A DNA stretch of 64,000 bases. Source: Setophaga petechia. Taxonomy: Eukaryota; Chordata; Aves; Passeriformes; Parulidae. Under the pieces are notes generated by a model. The model was not told the origin of the DNA, searched no databases, and saw only the letters and a list, made by a program, of their open reading frames with translations. This document shows, in pieces, positions 27,346 to 39,814 of this stretch. Both the position numbers and the translations under genes were made by a program. The stretch lies in NCBI GenBank assembly GCA_024362935.1, contig JANCRA010000030.1:8600096-8664095 (forward strand), read 5' to 3'. How positions within the stretch are numbered: the stretch's first letter is position 1; each line of letters opens with the position of its first letter.

Positions 27346-30300
27346 GAAGGGGAGGAGAAAAGCTAGCCACCCCCCACCCACCACCACCCCGTCATCACCC
27401 CATCCATCACTCAGCTCAGAAGTAAAGCCATCGTTAACCTTGTCCTCTAAGGAGAGTTTTGTCACTGAACAGGAAAGCGAGGCGTGTTCGGGTGCAGGTG
27501 CTGTGACTGGCCGCGTTTGTCTCGGGAAGGGCTCGAGCCAAGTGGGATGGGCTGGGGGAAATCGTGGCAGTGAAATCGTGGCCAGAGCCCTCTGGAGGCA
27601 GGGGGAGCCCTGGCCGTGGGTGCTGCTGTCCCGGGGGGGTTCCTGCGGCCCCCTGGAGCAGGGATGGTGCTGTGGGAGTTCAGGCTGGCACGTGTCGGGA
27701 GGACTGTGTGAGATGCAGGTGGAGAGCCTGGCTGCCGTTTGTGGTTGTGGTCTGGTTTTTGCCCAATATGGCTGGGTTTGGGTTTGGTTTCTCTCTCCCT
27801 CCTCCCTTCCTCCCTCCCAGCCTCTCCTATTCCTTTGCTTCTCCGTGTTGGCGCCTTCATGTCCCCGCTCCTGGGGGCTCGGGCTCTGTCACCCCTCTGC
27901 ACCCCAGGGCGTGCAGGTCCTGGGGCACCCACTGGGAGGGGAGGAGCCCCCCCCTCAGCCTGTGAAGGGATTTAGGGAGGAATCTGAGCATGGAGAGCAC
28001 GTTGTTCTTGCTCCAAAGGGCACGGAGTCGGGAGCTCTTGGTGCTGGCTCCTGGCAGCATCCGCACCAGAGGCAGAGCTCAGTGCATGCAGAGCTCACCC
28101 TCTGCCCCTGCCTCCTCCCCAGGCCAACCAGGCTCTCACTTTTTAATAATTTGGAGTGTATTGGATGCAAAAATTAAAAGACAAAATGAGCTTTGAGCCC
28201 TTCTGTGAAGAGGTTTTGGGGAGGGGGAAGCGCTTTGCCTCCTGCTCACCCTCCCGTGCCCCTTCTGGGGAAAACCCGATGTGGAGTTATTTGTCTTTAT
28301 TTTTCTTGTTGCAGGCTGATGTCCCCAGGCTGTGGTGGCTTTGGTGGCCTCGGGATGGGACTTGTGGGTGTCCCTGGAGCCCGATGGGCAGCAGGTACCT
28401 GCTCTGTCCCTCCCCTTTCCAAACCCCAAAGTGAGCAGGGTCTGTCCAAGGGGACCCTGCAGCTTCCCCCGAGTGCTGGGGGTCCCACAGGGATGGCACT
28501 GCTGGGGTGACCCCAGGGGATGGGGACAGGGACATTAAAGCCAAATTTGGCTTTTTCCTTTTTTTTTTTTTTTCCTTTCCTTTTTTAATGATGATTATTT
28601 TTACTGTGATTTAACGACCTGCTTTAATGACACTTGCAGCTTGTTCTCTAACACGTTGGGGACGAGGAACAAGGTGCACAAAGAGTCACTTTTAGGCTGC
28701 TGTGGCTGTGCTCCTCTTTTCTTTCCTGCTTTGATTCCCTAATCCAGACAGCGCTTTGCTCAGGGTTTTCTTCCTTCTTTGTATTTCCATTGGGAAAGGG
28801 GGAGTGGGGAGAGGATAACCCAACTTTTGGCCATTTGTTTTGTTTTCTTTGATACTTGAAGCAGTTTTTTTTGCATCGTAATTAACGAGGCTGCCCAGCC
28901 TGTGCCACTGCTCCTGACACAACAAATCAGTGATGGGGGAGTCCTGCCCCACGCTGGGTTTTGGCACAGCTTTTTTGGGGGGACTGTGACGCCCCAGACC
29001 AGGTTTTGGGGGCTGGTGCAGGTGCAGAGGTGTGGGATGCTTTGGAGAAGTGGGAATGGGCACGGCTCTATTTGCACTTTACCCACGTCACTGAACAACC
29101 CCGGGGACCACGGGCTGAGCTCGGGGGTTTGTCCCCAGCCATCCCTGGGGATGGAGCAATTCCTGTGCCCTGGGGACAGCAGCTGGAGGGCAGCTCAGCC
29201 AGCTTGGTGGGGCTCAGGTTTGGCTGAGGACCCTCCTGATCCCCAAATCTTTGGGTTTGCCAAAAGTTTGAGGCGAGCTGGGAGCGGCTCCGGGTGCCGG
29301 AGATCAAAAAGTCGTCCCTTGTGTGTGTGTCTGTGTGCATATATATAAATATAAATATAGAGAGAAGAGATATTGCAGAGGATTCCTCCTCCTCCTCCTC
29401 CTCCTTTTTGGCACTCGCTGGGGGTGGGGAGCAGGCTGAGCCCCCCAGCTGGGGGCTGCACTTGGCTGGAGGGATTAATTCTGGACCAAACCTGTTCCCA
29501 GACAGCCAGGGGGGCCACCAGGGGGGCAGCAGCAAAGTACTTGAATGGCTTAGGACAGAGAGTCTGGAGAGAGTCAAGTTGCACAGTGAAAATATATATT
29601 TTTATACCTAGCACAACTTCCTGTATATTTTGGGGTTTTTTCCTTTCTTTTTTTTTTTTTCCCTTTCATTTCCTTTTTTTTTTTTTTTCCTGATTTGGGT
29701 TTGTTTTATTAATTATTATTATTATTATTATTATTAGGAAGGCAAACTTCTAAAATGTGAAGGGCGTTGGGTTTTTCCTTATCTGGTAGATGAGGGCAAG
29801 CATTTTGCACTAATGTTTCCTGTGTGTGGAGGATTAATGATATGTTTGAAAATGTTATATGGTAATGATTGTATTCTTCCGAGAAAAAAACAACATAAAA
29901 AAAAAAAAGCAAAAAAAAATAACCCCTTAAAACTGAATGTAAGGTGAGAACAGAGCAGTCCATCGATTGTATGCGGCTTTCCTGAGTGCCTTAGAATTTT
30001 TTGATCATTTTTTTTCCAAGGAAAACAGATTAAGAAGATCAGATCATAACCGACTCCTTCCTCCTCTTTGTTTACGACACTATTTTAAATTCTAGAATTT
30101 TGGGGCTGCTTTATAATGTGAATAGGAAACTGCATTCATCTAGGTCTGACAGTGTAAAATCAGAGCATCAGTATTTATGGTATGTCTGCACCTTTATTCT
30201 TATGCTTGACTATTAGCAATATTACCTGTATATTCTATATCTAAAGTTATACCAAGCACCTTTAACGAGCGCAGAGTGTAAAAGCACCACCCGAGTTCCC

Positions 30301-30589
30301 CGCAGCTGCCGTAGCGTAGGACCAGCTCCTCTCCTCCTCCTCGTTAGCGCTAATTAAACACCGCTTTGCACAGCCGAGGGGCTGCATGACCCTCCCTCCG
30401 CCACCCCCGCTGGCGCACGGTGACACGGTGACATTCCCGAGCTTTCCCGGCGGGAGGGCGGCAGCTGGGGCGGCTCCTCGGGGCTGGGGATTCCCGGGGG
30501 ATCGGGATGGGGAACCGCGGGCTCCGAACCCCGCAGCGCCCCAAAACTGGAACTGCCCGCGGGCTTTGGGGAGCAGAGCCCTCGGTGGT

Positions 30590-31172
30590 GTCCCCCAGGG
30601 CTGTCCCCAGGGCTGTCCCCGGGGTTGTAGCCCTGTCCTCAGCCCTGTAGCCCTGTTCCCCGGGGCTGTCCCCATCCCTGTTCCCATCCCTGTCCCCAGC
30701 CTTGTCCCCATCCCTGTTCCCTATCCGTGTCCCCCAGCCCTATCCCCCATCCCTTTCCCCACCCTTGTCCCCCATCCCTGTCCCCATCCTTGTCCCCAAT
30801 CCCTATCCCCATCCCTGTCCCCCATTCCAGCCCCCATCCCTATCCCCATCCCTTTCCCCATCCCTGTCTCCATCCCTTTCCCCTGTCCCTGTCCCCATTC
30901 CTGTCCCCATCCTTGTCCCCCCATCCCTGTCCCCATTCCTGTCCCCATCCTTGTCCCCCCATCCCTGTCCCCATCCCTGTCCCCATCCCTTTCCCCATCC
31001 CTGTCCCCATCCTTGTCCCCCAGCCCTGTCTGCCATCCCTGTCCCCATCCTTGTCCCTAATCCTTGTCCCCCATCCTTGTCCCCATCCTTGTCCCCAATC
31101 CTTGTCCCCCATCCCTTTCCCCAATCCTTGTCCCCATCCCTGTCCCCATCCCTCTCCCCATCCCTGTCCCCC
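30590..31172. repeat. C-rich minisatellite inside NACC2 3' UTR
   Basis: Irregular tandem array of short units of the type CCCCATCCCTGT or CCCCATCCTTGT, about 580 bp, with long C runs on the + strand. It lies before the distal poly(A) signal, so it would be transcribed in the full-length NACC2 mRNA. The open frames across it arise from the repeat and are not genes. Confidence 0.9.
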
Positions 31173-32186
31173 GGGGCTGTGCTCAGAGCTCTCGTTTTGT
31201 TGAAATCTCTCGCTGCGAATGGAGAAGGAGCCGTGGGAAGCCGGGATGAGCCCGGAGTGTCCCCAGAGTGTCCCCAGCTGTCCCCGCAGCCCCCCGTGGC
31301 CATCCCGGGATTCAACTGCTGTTCCAAGTGTTCCTGCTCTCCAAACCGTGCTGGGAGCGAGCGAGGGGGGCGAGTGGGACACACTCACATTGGAAACCCC
31401 TCCACTCCTCCTCCTCCTCCTCCTCCAGTTTCTTCCACTGTTTAAAAGCGTTTTGCACACACACAAAAATTAAAAAAAAAAAAAAAAAAGAAAAAAATCG
31501 TGATTTTTATGTCAAGGTTATAATAAATAAATATAAAAAAGCCAAAACTTGCAATACTATTTTTAGCAGACAAGAATAAAGAAAAAAAAAAGTAAATGAA
31601 ATAATTAATAAATAATAAAAAACAACTGAGTATAAATGTATAAATATTTTTGACTTGAACATTTGGATGGCACTTGATTCAAATAGAACATTAATCCTTT
31701 GGACAGAATGTTTGGGGAAAAAAAAAGGACTTAAAGTACAAGGTTGTTTTTAAAGCGTCTTCATAGGGTATTAAGTAGTACTGTAATTCATGACTGTTAA
31801 AAATACTTTCTGTGCTGTAAGGAAATCTCACAGTACCACTGAATTATGTTCCTCAACTGTCTCAGCCACGAACGATGCTAGCTTCTTTTTTTTTTTTTAA
31901 TTTTATTTTATTTTATTTTTTACCGTGCATTATTCACTAGTATTTATGTGCTCTTACTCTGTATAGTTCAGACTGTTATTTTGTAGCCATGGCTGACACG
32001 ATATATCAGTAACTAAAAAAAAAAGAGAGAGAAAACATGAAGACCCCCCCGCCCCGAGCTGGAACTGTGCTCATAGCTGTTTTCATATGATGAAAAAATC
32101 CATTTAAAAAAAAACAAAAACAAAAAAAACCAACCCAATGTGATCATTAATTGTAAAACGCTTTGTAAAATTCACATTTACAAAAT

Positions 32187-32192
32187 AATAAA
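32187..32192 (+). promoter_or_regulatory. NACC2: Poly(A) signal, distal end of NACC2
   Basis: AATAAA followed within about 20 bases by a GT/T-rich stretch (32211-32256), the expected cleavage and downstream element arrangement. Sequence character changes just after it, from AT-rich UTR-like to repeat-rich intergenic. Confidence 0.65.
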
Positions 32193-32256
32193 GTAAATTA
32201 CAATTAAAAGGTTTCCTTTGCTCTGGTTTCTGTCTTTCTGGGTGGTGGGCAGTGTT

Positions 32257-32744
32257 AAGCAGGGGGGTGTTAATAGATGCTGAGGGGGCTCTGATGGCTC
32301 AGGCTCCACTTCAAGGTATGAAACAACCCCCAGATTTGCCCAATTGAAGGGTTTTGCCCAAATTTTGAGATTTTGGAGTTCCCTGCACTGCCCTGGGCCT
32401 CACCTGATGTGGTTTGGGCACCTTTTGGCTTTTTTACCTGGACACATCACACACTCCCTCCCTCCACTTATAAAAACTAATCGTTGTTGTTATTATTATC
32501 ATTATTTAAAATTTAATTTGCAGCGCTCCCAAATAAATCTGGGGCTTTTCCAGAGAGTGGGGCCGGGACTGGAGGATGCAGCAGCAGCTGAAATCCTCCT
32601 GTGCCCTGCTCTGCTGGGAGCTCCACCGGAGAAAATCCTTCCCCAGGCTCTGAGAACGGGCAGGAGGGCTCCTGCCACCCCCAGGGACACGAGTGACGAG
32701 TCTGCCGGGCCTCAGAGGGTGACCCGGGGCCCTGGGAAGGGTGG
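32257..32744. other. Intergenic stretch after NACC2
   Basis: Unique sequence with a short AT-rich (ATT)n-like run near 32488-32510. No gene is supported; the 187-codon frame starting at 32344 extends into the following minisatellite and lacks protein character. Confidence 0.5.
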
Positions 32745-33140
32745 GGATGCTTGGGGGATTCTCTGGGTGATGCTCTGGGTGATGCTCAGGGGATGCTTGG
32801 GGGATGCCCGAGGGGATGCTCAGGGGATGCTCAGGGGATTTTTTGGGGATGCCCCAGGGGATGCCCGAGGGGATGCTCAGGGGATGTTTGAGGGATGCTC
32901 TGGGTGATGTCCCAGGGGATGCTCAGGGGATGCTCTGGGGATGCTCTGGGTGATGCTCTGGGTGATGCTCAGGGGATGCTCAGGGGATGCTCTGGGGATG
33001 CTCAGGGGATGTTTGAGGGATGCTCTGGGTGATGCTCTGGGGATACTTAAGGGATGCTCTGAGTGATGCTCAGGGGATGCTCAGGGGATGTTTGAGGGAT
33101 GCTCTGGGTGATGACCCAGGGGATGCTCAGGGGATGCAGC
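32745..33140. repeat. GGGGATGCTC minisatellite
   Basis: Short units (gggatgctca, ggggatgctctgggtgatg, ggatgtttgagg) repeated irregularly just downstream of the NACC2 poly(A) region. Confidence 0.9.
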
Positions 33141-34419
33141 AGCGCTGCCTCCCCTGCTCCAGGGGGATGTACCCAGGCACCAACAGGGTAGATGGAGCAC
33201 CAGGAGTTCCAAGCAGCATCCCAGGACCTCTGGCCCTGCCCAGGGTGGGGCTGTCTTGGGGTTGTTGCTGTCTTTAGGATGAGGAGGGGGGAAAGGTTTC
33301 AAAGGCAGGGAGGGCTGGGGGTGTTGGTAATTCTCCTTTCTGAGAGTGGTAATTCTCCTCTCTCTAATCTTTACCCTTTTTTTCCCCCCAACCCAATTGG
33401 CCATAAAATTGCTGAGAAGCTGCATTTCCTCAGCTTAGCAAAATAGAAGTGCCCAAAACCACTTGCATTTGGGGTTTCATTTAATCTCATCTCACTGGGA
33501 AGGAAAAACACAGAAACTTGGATGCTTGGCGCGCGGCGCATTCCGCCGCGTTACATAAACCATTCCAAACTGATTTATTCTAAATGAGTTGTTATAATCA
33601 GAATTTTCCTTATGAGCAGCTTTCTTGCAAACGTCAGTATTTCAGGGGGGGAAGAAAGAAAGAAAAAAAAAAAAAGAAAAAACCAACCCCAAGCCCATCG
33701 TAGGCCCGCTCCAATATTTCAAACTGATTACTTCTAAACACCAGCGCTAAAATTAGGGCTTTGGTGTGCGGCATTGTCAGAGTGGGTGTATTATGATCTG
33801 CAGAGAGTATAAAAAGATAAATGAGTTATTTAACCAAGTAAACGACGTTGCTGTAGAAATGTGCTGAGGGAAAATGCGCAGGGGGGGCGGCTCAGGCCGG
33901 CTGGGCCCGGGATTGCTGCAGCAGCGCCAGGGGATGGCTGGAGCAAGGCTGGGGGTGCAAAGGGGATTTGCTTTGCATTGATGGTATGTTTTTATTGTTA
34001 TTGTTATAAAAAAGGCGTTTCCCCCCCTGCCTGGGGTGGGGTTGTGATTTAGGCAGTGCCAGAATGAGAGGGAGGTGGGTGAGAGGTGATGGGGCACCCA
34101 TGGGTGTGCCCCTCCCCAGGGCATTAAAAATTGGTTATTGGTGTGTTCTTAGGACTTCACCTGCCTTAATTTCCTTGGGATCTGCTCCAGAGGGAGAGAT
34201 GTTGGAGGACTGTGCCTGCTCGAACTCTTTGAGTCTGGCTCTTTATTTACACCCACACAGGAGCAGCTTGTCCCCAGTGGGGGCCTCCAGGGAGGGATGC
34301 TGGGATCAGGGGTCAGCAGCCCAGGGACAGAAGAGTCTGGGCACTGCAGGGGTGGGCATTGCAGAAGGTGTTGGTTGTTTTACATACTGGGCATTGCATG
34401 TGTTGGTCATTTCTGCTGG
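33141..34419. other. Intergenic, AT-rich blocks with a CpG patch
   Basis: 33470-33850 is unique AT-rich sequence with homeodomain-like TAAT cores and an isolated CpG cluster (gcgcgcggcgcattccgccg, 33529-33548). It looks more like a conserved non-coding element than random intergenic DNA. No ORF. Confidence 0.35.
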
Positions 34420-34995
34420 CATTGCCCATTGCAGGTTTTGACCATTGCTGAAGGTGCTGGCCATTGCAGGTGGCTCTGGTCATTTCAGGAGTTGGCCATT
34501 GCAGGTGGCTCTGGTCATTTCAGGAGTTGACCATTGCAGGTGGCTCTGGTCATTTCAGGAGTTGGCCATTGCAGGTGGCTCTGGTCATTTCAGGAGTTGA
34601 CCATTGCAGGTGGCTCTGGTCATTTCAGGAGTTGGCTGTTTCAGGAGTTGGTCATTTCAGGAGTTGGCCATTGCAGGTGTTGGTCATTTCAGGATTTGGC
34701 CATTGCAGATATTGGCCATTGCAGGTGGCTCTGGTCATTTCAGAAGTTGGCTATTTCAGGAGTTGGTCATTTCAGGAGTTGGCCATTGCAGGTGGCTCTG
34801 GTCATTTCAGAAGTTGGCTATTTCAGGAGTTGGTCATTTCAGGAGTTGGCCATTGCAGGTGGCTCTGGTCATTTCAGAAGTTGGCCATTGCAGGTGTTGG
34901 TCATTTCAGGAGTTGGCCATTGTAGGTGTGGGCCATTGCAGACATTGGCCATTGCAGGTGGCTCTGGTCATTGCAGATGGTTCTGGCTATTTTAG
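34420..34995. repeat. 35-bp minisatellite
   Basis: About 16 units of TTGGCCATTGCAGGTGGCTC plus TGGTCATTTCAGGAG, with half-units fused in places. Unit length is not a multiple of 3; frames stay open on the + strand because the unit lacks stops. Direct repeats are contiguous, so it is not CRISPR-like. Confidence 0.95.
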
Positions 34996-35652
34996 GAGCT
35001 GGCCATTTTAATGATAATTCCAGGCTGAAGGGGTGGCAGGGATGGGTTGGAGTGGCAGGGTGGTGACAGCAGTGGTGCTGTGACAATGCAGGCATGGGAC
35101 AGGAAAGCTGCCACCGGCGAGGGGCTGCTCAGGTGAGGCAGGAACTCGAATTTTGGCTGTGCTGGGGCTGGGGTGAGGCAGGGTTGGTGTTTTGGTACCC
35201 AAATCCCTCATGGTGGGTCTGGTCCTTGCCAGGTTTGGGCAGGGTCCTGTGGGACCAACCCTCCTCCCTCTGGGAGAGGAATTATCTCAGCCCAATTCAG
35301 GGACAGGGCAAAAATGGGGAAAAAAGAAAAGGCAGAAATGCCAAGCCACAAACCAAGGCAGACAAATGCAGGAGGGCAATGTAATCTCACTCACTGGGCC
35401 TCACCAGAAGTTACAATACATAAATTATTGCACCTAAAAGCATCTCTAATTTCACTTGTGAGTGATTCACCAGGACACACCAGGCTGCCCTCTGCATCTC
35501 CCCATTTGATTAGACATTTGTACCAAGACAGAGCTCACGCTTAAAATAACATTACTGGAATGGAGATGGACAAGAGAATTCATTTGAATGGAAATCAATT
35601 TGATTAGAAAAGTAAATTACCCGCAGTCTATGAGCAGCACATTGTGGCTCGG

Positions 35653-35683
<31 letters not shown>

Positions 35684-36590
35684 TAAATCAGTGGCAGCAA
35701 AGGATCTTAAATGCTTTTACAGACCTGGCAGTGAGTGAGCTGTGATCACTTCCCACATGGAAACAGGGCTGGATCCCCACTCCTTGTGTGGGACACTGCC
35801 AGGCAGAGCTGTCCCATGTCCCCTGTGCCACCAGGATGGGCCCCAGAGGGACAGGGTGGGCGTGGGGTGCAGGAGCTGGGCATGGCTGGGCACAAGGGGC
35901 TGTAAATGGGGTTGTTTGTTTGTGTGGCTGCAGGTGCCCTCAGAGGGGGGATTTGATTTACCCAGGGTTGGTGCTGGTCTGGAACCAGTCTGGCTGTCAC
36001 TGCTCCCATTTGGGTGACACTGGGATCCCAGCACAGCAGGCTGGGGGGGGACAGCAATGTCCCTCCCTTCGTGTCACCCTTCACTGTCCAGTGTCACCCC
36101 TGAGGTGACAAAGAGCCAGGCAGGCCATGGGGGCCTGGCAGGAGCCCTGGGTGCTCCCCCGGGTCCCTGCCCTGTGCCAGCTGCAGTGCCAGGAGCTGCA
36201 CACTTTGCTGAGCTGTGGCACCTTCTAAATAATCAATTGGTATTTAATTCCCATGTGATAACTGTCTTATTAAATCTAAATTTAATGTGTATTTGGGAAA
36301 CCCTAATTTAAAGTGTTACTGCATGCACCATCTGGTGTGCTCTCTAAATACAAATGCAATAACATAATTCAGAATTACATCATAAAAGTAAGTTATAAGA
36401 GATTAAAATGCACAACTCTGTTCTTCAGTCAAGGCAGCTTTTATGCTTTTGCTCCTGACTTAGACACAAATCACAGCCAAAACATCCCTACCCCGATTAA
36501 GTGATTTTCTGCTGGGATTTTGGGTTCGATGGGGAGCAGGAGTGCACAGGAGGGAGGCTGGGAGATCAGGAGCTCTGGAGATGTGGAAAT
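34996..36590. other. Intergenic stretch
   Basis: GC-rich (35040-35330, 35720-36190) and AT-rich (35370-35700, 36200-36500) unique blocks. Contains an (ATA)n tract at about 35655-35682. No gene is supported. Confidence 0.5.
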
Positions 36591-36733
36591 GTGTCCCAGG
36601 GAAGCTGTGGCTGCTCCAAGGCCAGGCTGGACAGGGTTGGAGCACCCTGGGACAGGGGAAGGTGCCATGGCAGGGCTGGCACTGGATGAGCTTTGTGTCC
36701 CTTCCACCCAAACCATTCTGGGTTTCCATGGAA
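36591..36733 (+). mobile_element. CR1 LINE 3'-end fragment
   Basis: CR1-like tail: 'gaagctgtggctgctccaag', 'ggccaggctggacagggttgg', and a 'cccttccacccaaaccattc' end. Diverged, 5'-truncated. Confidence 0.8.
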
Positions 36734-38419
36734 TCCTCTGCTCCCTCCTGCCACAAAGGTTCAGGGCTGGGCACAGGGGGACACAGTGACCCCCTGAGCT
36801 GCCTTTTGTTGAAGAATCAGTCAAACACAGCCCAGGGCTGGGTGCATCAATGATCTTTTACAGTGGCAGTAAATCCAATATCTTTGCAAAACCCCCCATT
36901 TTCCCTCTACGTTGAATGAAACATGAGATCCCTTAATAGAGAGGGAAATTAAAATCTAGCTTTATTGCAGTTCCTGTAACTGGTATCTAAGCTATTAATA
37001 ATCAATCCATTCTTGCTTAAAAGCCAACATTTATCACCCCAGCTGAGCCGACGGGCACTGGGGGGAAAGTACAATTGACTGCAATTACACTTTGAAAAAT
37101 GTTATCTGTGCCACTGACCACTGGGGATAAATGATGGGATTCCAGTTGCTCCTCCCCTCTTCAGGTTCATCCCCCCAACTTTTATTTTTGGGTGGTTTTG
37201 CTTCTCCTTGAGGATGCCCTGAGGAAGGATCTGTGGGGAGGGGTCTGTGCTGTCCCAAATTCAGGGGGATCCCCCTCGCTGGGTGCAGAGGGACCCCAAA
37301 CCCTTCCAGAGCCAGCAGTGGGTGCAGGAGCGACTCCAAATCTTTTTTAACAGCCCCAAACACACGAATTTATCGGTTTTACTCCTGTCCTTTCCAAGAG
37401 GTTGGTGCAGGAATTGATTTCGTGGAGCTCCTGGTATTAATGAAGCCGCTGACCACAGACACCATCCCCTCTCCCCACCAGAACCCTCCAGACTCCAAAC
37501 TTTCCAAATGAGTTTTTGCAGTTTAAAATTAATAATTGTTCTGTCTAGAACAAGGATAATTAAATGCCTGTTCATCCTCATTATTGTCAGCCGTGTGATT
37601 TGTTGTTTTCTCCGTAATAAAATTAACCGGTTTAACTAATGGGTGCCAAAACTTGATAATTAAAGCTGAGCAAATAATTTGCAACAAATGATTTACCCAG
37701 TGGGTTTGGAGGGGTTTGTGGTGGGTCTGTGGCTGATGGTGAGGGGCTGGGAGCCACTGGTGATGCCCAAACCCTCACAGGGCACCCCAGGAATCTCCTT
37801 TTCCTTGCAATGGCCATTTTTTCATGAAAATGCTTTGAGTTTTTTTTTCTTTCTAAGGAAAAAGGTTCCCTCCATGGGCTTTTGCTCACACCTGGAGCAG
37901 GAGGCAGGTGTAGGCTCACCTGTGGATGAAATCCCAGAGGAAGGAGCAGCTGCTCTCAGGTAAATCCCAGTGAGGATGTGGAGGTGGCCAAAAATTGGGA
38001 ATTCCTGGAGAGGAATTAAAATAATGAGCCAACAAAAGGAGTCTGTTCAGACACAATCTTCTGAGAAGAAAGGACTTTGAAATGATGGTTATTAGCCAGG
38101 TTTCATTCTGGCAGCAGCTAAAGAAGCTTTTGGAGGTACCACAATTAATTTGCAAGTTTATATTACACATTACAACGTGAGGGGCCATTAACGAGGCAGT
38201 GACATTAAATTTAATGTACTTGGTGATGGGACAGTTCATCTCTGCCCTCTGGGTGTATTCCCTGCGTGTTTGGGGTCTGGCCAGGCTGGGTTTCTCCCTG
38301 GGAGGAGCTGCCAGCACCGGGGGTGTCACTGAGGTGCCACATTGGGGACACTGGGGGACACAGAGCTTTGTCCCAGCTCCAGCAGGGCTCAGAGGAGCAC
38401 AAGGAGAACATGGAGTGTC
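36734..38419. other. Intergenic stretch
   Basis: Alternating GC-rich and AT-rich unique DNA (AT-rich 36850-37110, 37490-37690, 38000-38240). No tandem array or gene seen. Confidence 0.45.
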
Positions 38420-39080
38420 TCATACCTATAACTTTAAATTAAAAAAGCAATGTGCTGTTTATTGGCGCTGCCGAGCGTCTCCGGAGCGGGAGGCTCATAA
38501 AGATCATATTACAGTACAAGCCATTATGCAAAGAGTTTACTATATATACATTTCTAAATGCTTCAGCAAACAGCAGCCTCCTTATGAGCAGAGCAGGATA
38601 ACTGGTTCGTTTGGGGTAACAAATGATCCTTGATTTGATTTTAAATGCAATGACAGCAAAATTTATTTCTTATTTAATCACTTGCCAGAGCTGTTGAGGA
38701 CGGGATGGTATTAAACTGCACAATGCAGCATATGACTACTGAATCAGTTGAAATAGGCATAAGAATATATTATGTTTATAGGATAGAAAAATATTGTACA
38801 GCAATGCATATAACTAAAATGGGTATTTTTGTCATTTATACAGTAGCTTATATCATTATTCCTTCCCGCTTCCAATTTTTCAGTAATAAAAATACAGAGG
38901 ATGTGATTCTCTTTGCATAAACCAACTTGATTCTTTATTAAATATTTTTATTAATCTGAAGTACTACAAAGCATTTGAGCAGATAAATCAGGCTCCGAGC
39001 AGTCATTTCCTCCCTGCTATGGCTCTATAAAGTGGATTCATTTATGAGCGAGCACTACCCGAAAAGAAGGATTCCAGATT
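38420..39080. other. AT-rich unique block, candidate conserved element
   Basis: About 650 bp of homogeneous AT-rich sequence free of tandem repeats, with many TAAT/ATTA cores, an ATGCAAA octamer-like site near 38530 and CATAAAGATCATA-type motifs. No coding potential. Resembles developmental enhancers by composition only. Confidence 0.35.
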
Positions 39081-39814
39081 CATTAACATGCTCCCTCATG
39101 GTTCTGGCTTTTCATCCCCCTGGACCACGCAGAAGATTCTCCAAAACAAGCAGGTCTTGGAAATCTGCTCTGAGATCCCAGCCTAGTTTTGTGCCCAATT
39201 TAATGAGGAGTCACCTCTTGGATATCTCAGGATGAGATCTGCCATCTCAGGATGCTCAGGGTCTTTCTGGCCTTGGCTCCTCTCACACCCAATTTGGGAC
39301 ATCAGCACCTTTGGGATGATTTGGGGATGGACCCAGCCCCAGAATTGTCCTACATCACCCCACAGGATGTGGGGATCCCATTGTGCACCAGGGGGGATGT
39401 ATGGACCAGCCCCTCTTGGGAGGATGCCCAATACCACGGGGCCTTTTGACCCCCAAAGTGTCTCTGACCTCCTGCTGCCCCTCCTCATCCATGACCCCAC
39501 ATCCTCTCACCCCACAGAAGCAGCACTTGGCTGCTTTTGGCCAATGCCCTGGTGCCCAGGGAGGTGCCAGCCCTGCTGGGGCTGCTTCCGGAGCCGTGGG
39601 CTCAGCTGAGCCATTCACTCACCGGGGGAAGCTGTGGCAGGAGTAGAGGAATGGAACCTGTTTAAAATAGGAATTAGACCTGTTTAAAATAGCAATTAAA
39701 GCTGTTTAAAGCCAGCCAGGTGTGCAAACAAGTTTCTCCTCTCGCAGCAGCTTGCAGGGATTTGGGAGGGCTCCACAAAGGTCACGGCAACCAGGTGAGT
39801 GCTTGGGGCTCCTT
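39081..39814. other. Intergenic stretch
   Basis: GC-rich unique sequence; ORFs on both strands without family resemblance. A triplicated 'ctgtttaaa(a)' motif occurs at 39659-39710. Confidence 0.45.

Larger units (their letters stand above)
26982..32212 (+). other. NACC2: NACC2 3' UTR (long)
   Basis: After the stop codon there are about 5.2 kb without supported coding sequence, ending near the AATAAA at 32187. Such a long 3' UTR agrees with human NACC2. It contains a U-rich tract (27261-27345), short polyT, ATT and TCC tracts (28560-29737), a C-rich minisatellite (30590-31172) and an AT-rich distal part with several AATAAA hexamers (31522, 31526, 31575). The distal unique part (31640-32210) is the kind of sequence usually conserved in this UTR. 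Shorter isoforms using earlier hexamers are possible. Confidence 0.7.

Noticed and set aside
30386..31466. Proline/serine-rich ORFs (+) and glycine/aspartate-rich ORFs (-) of 150-250 codons.
   Set aside because: Translation of the C-rich minisatellite in the NACC2 3' UTR.
34464..35011. Repeated 35-bp units considered as a CRISPR-like array.
   Set aside because: Units are contiguous without unique spacers, in vertebrate DNA with no cas genes.
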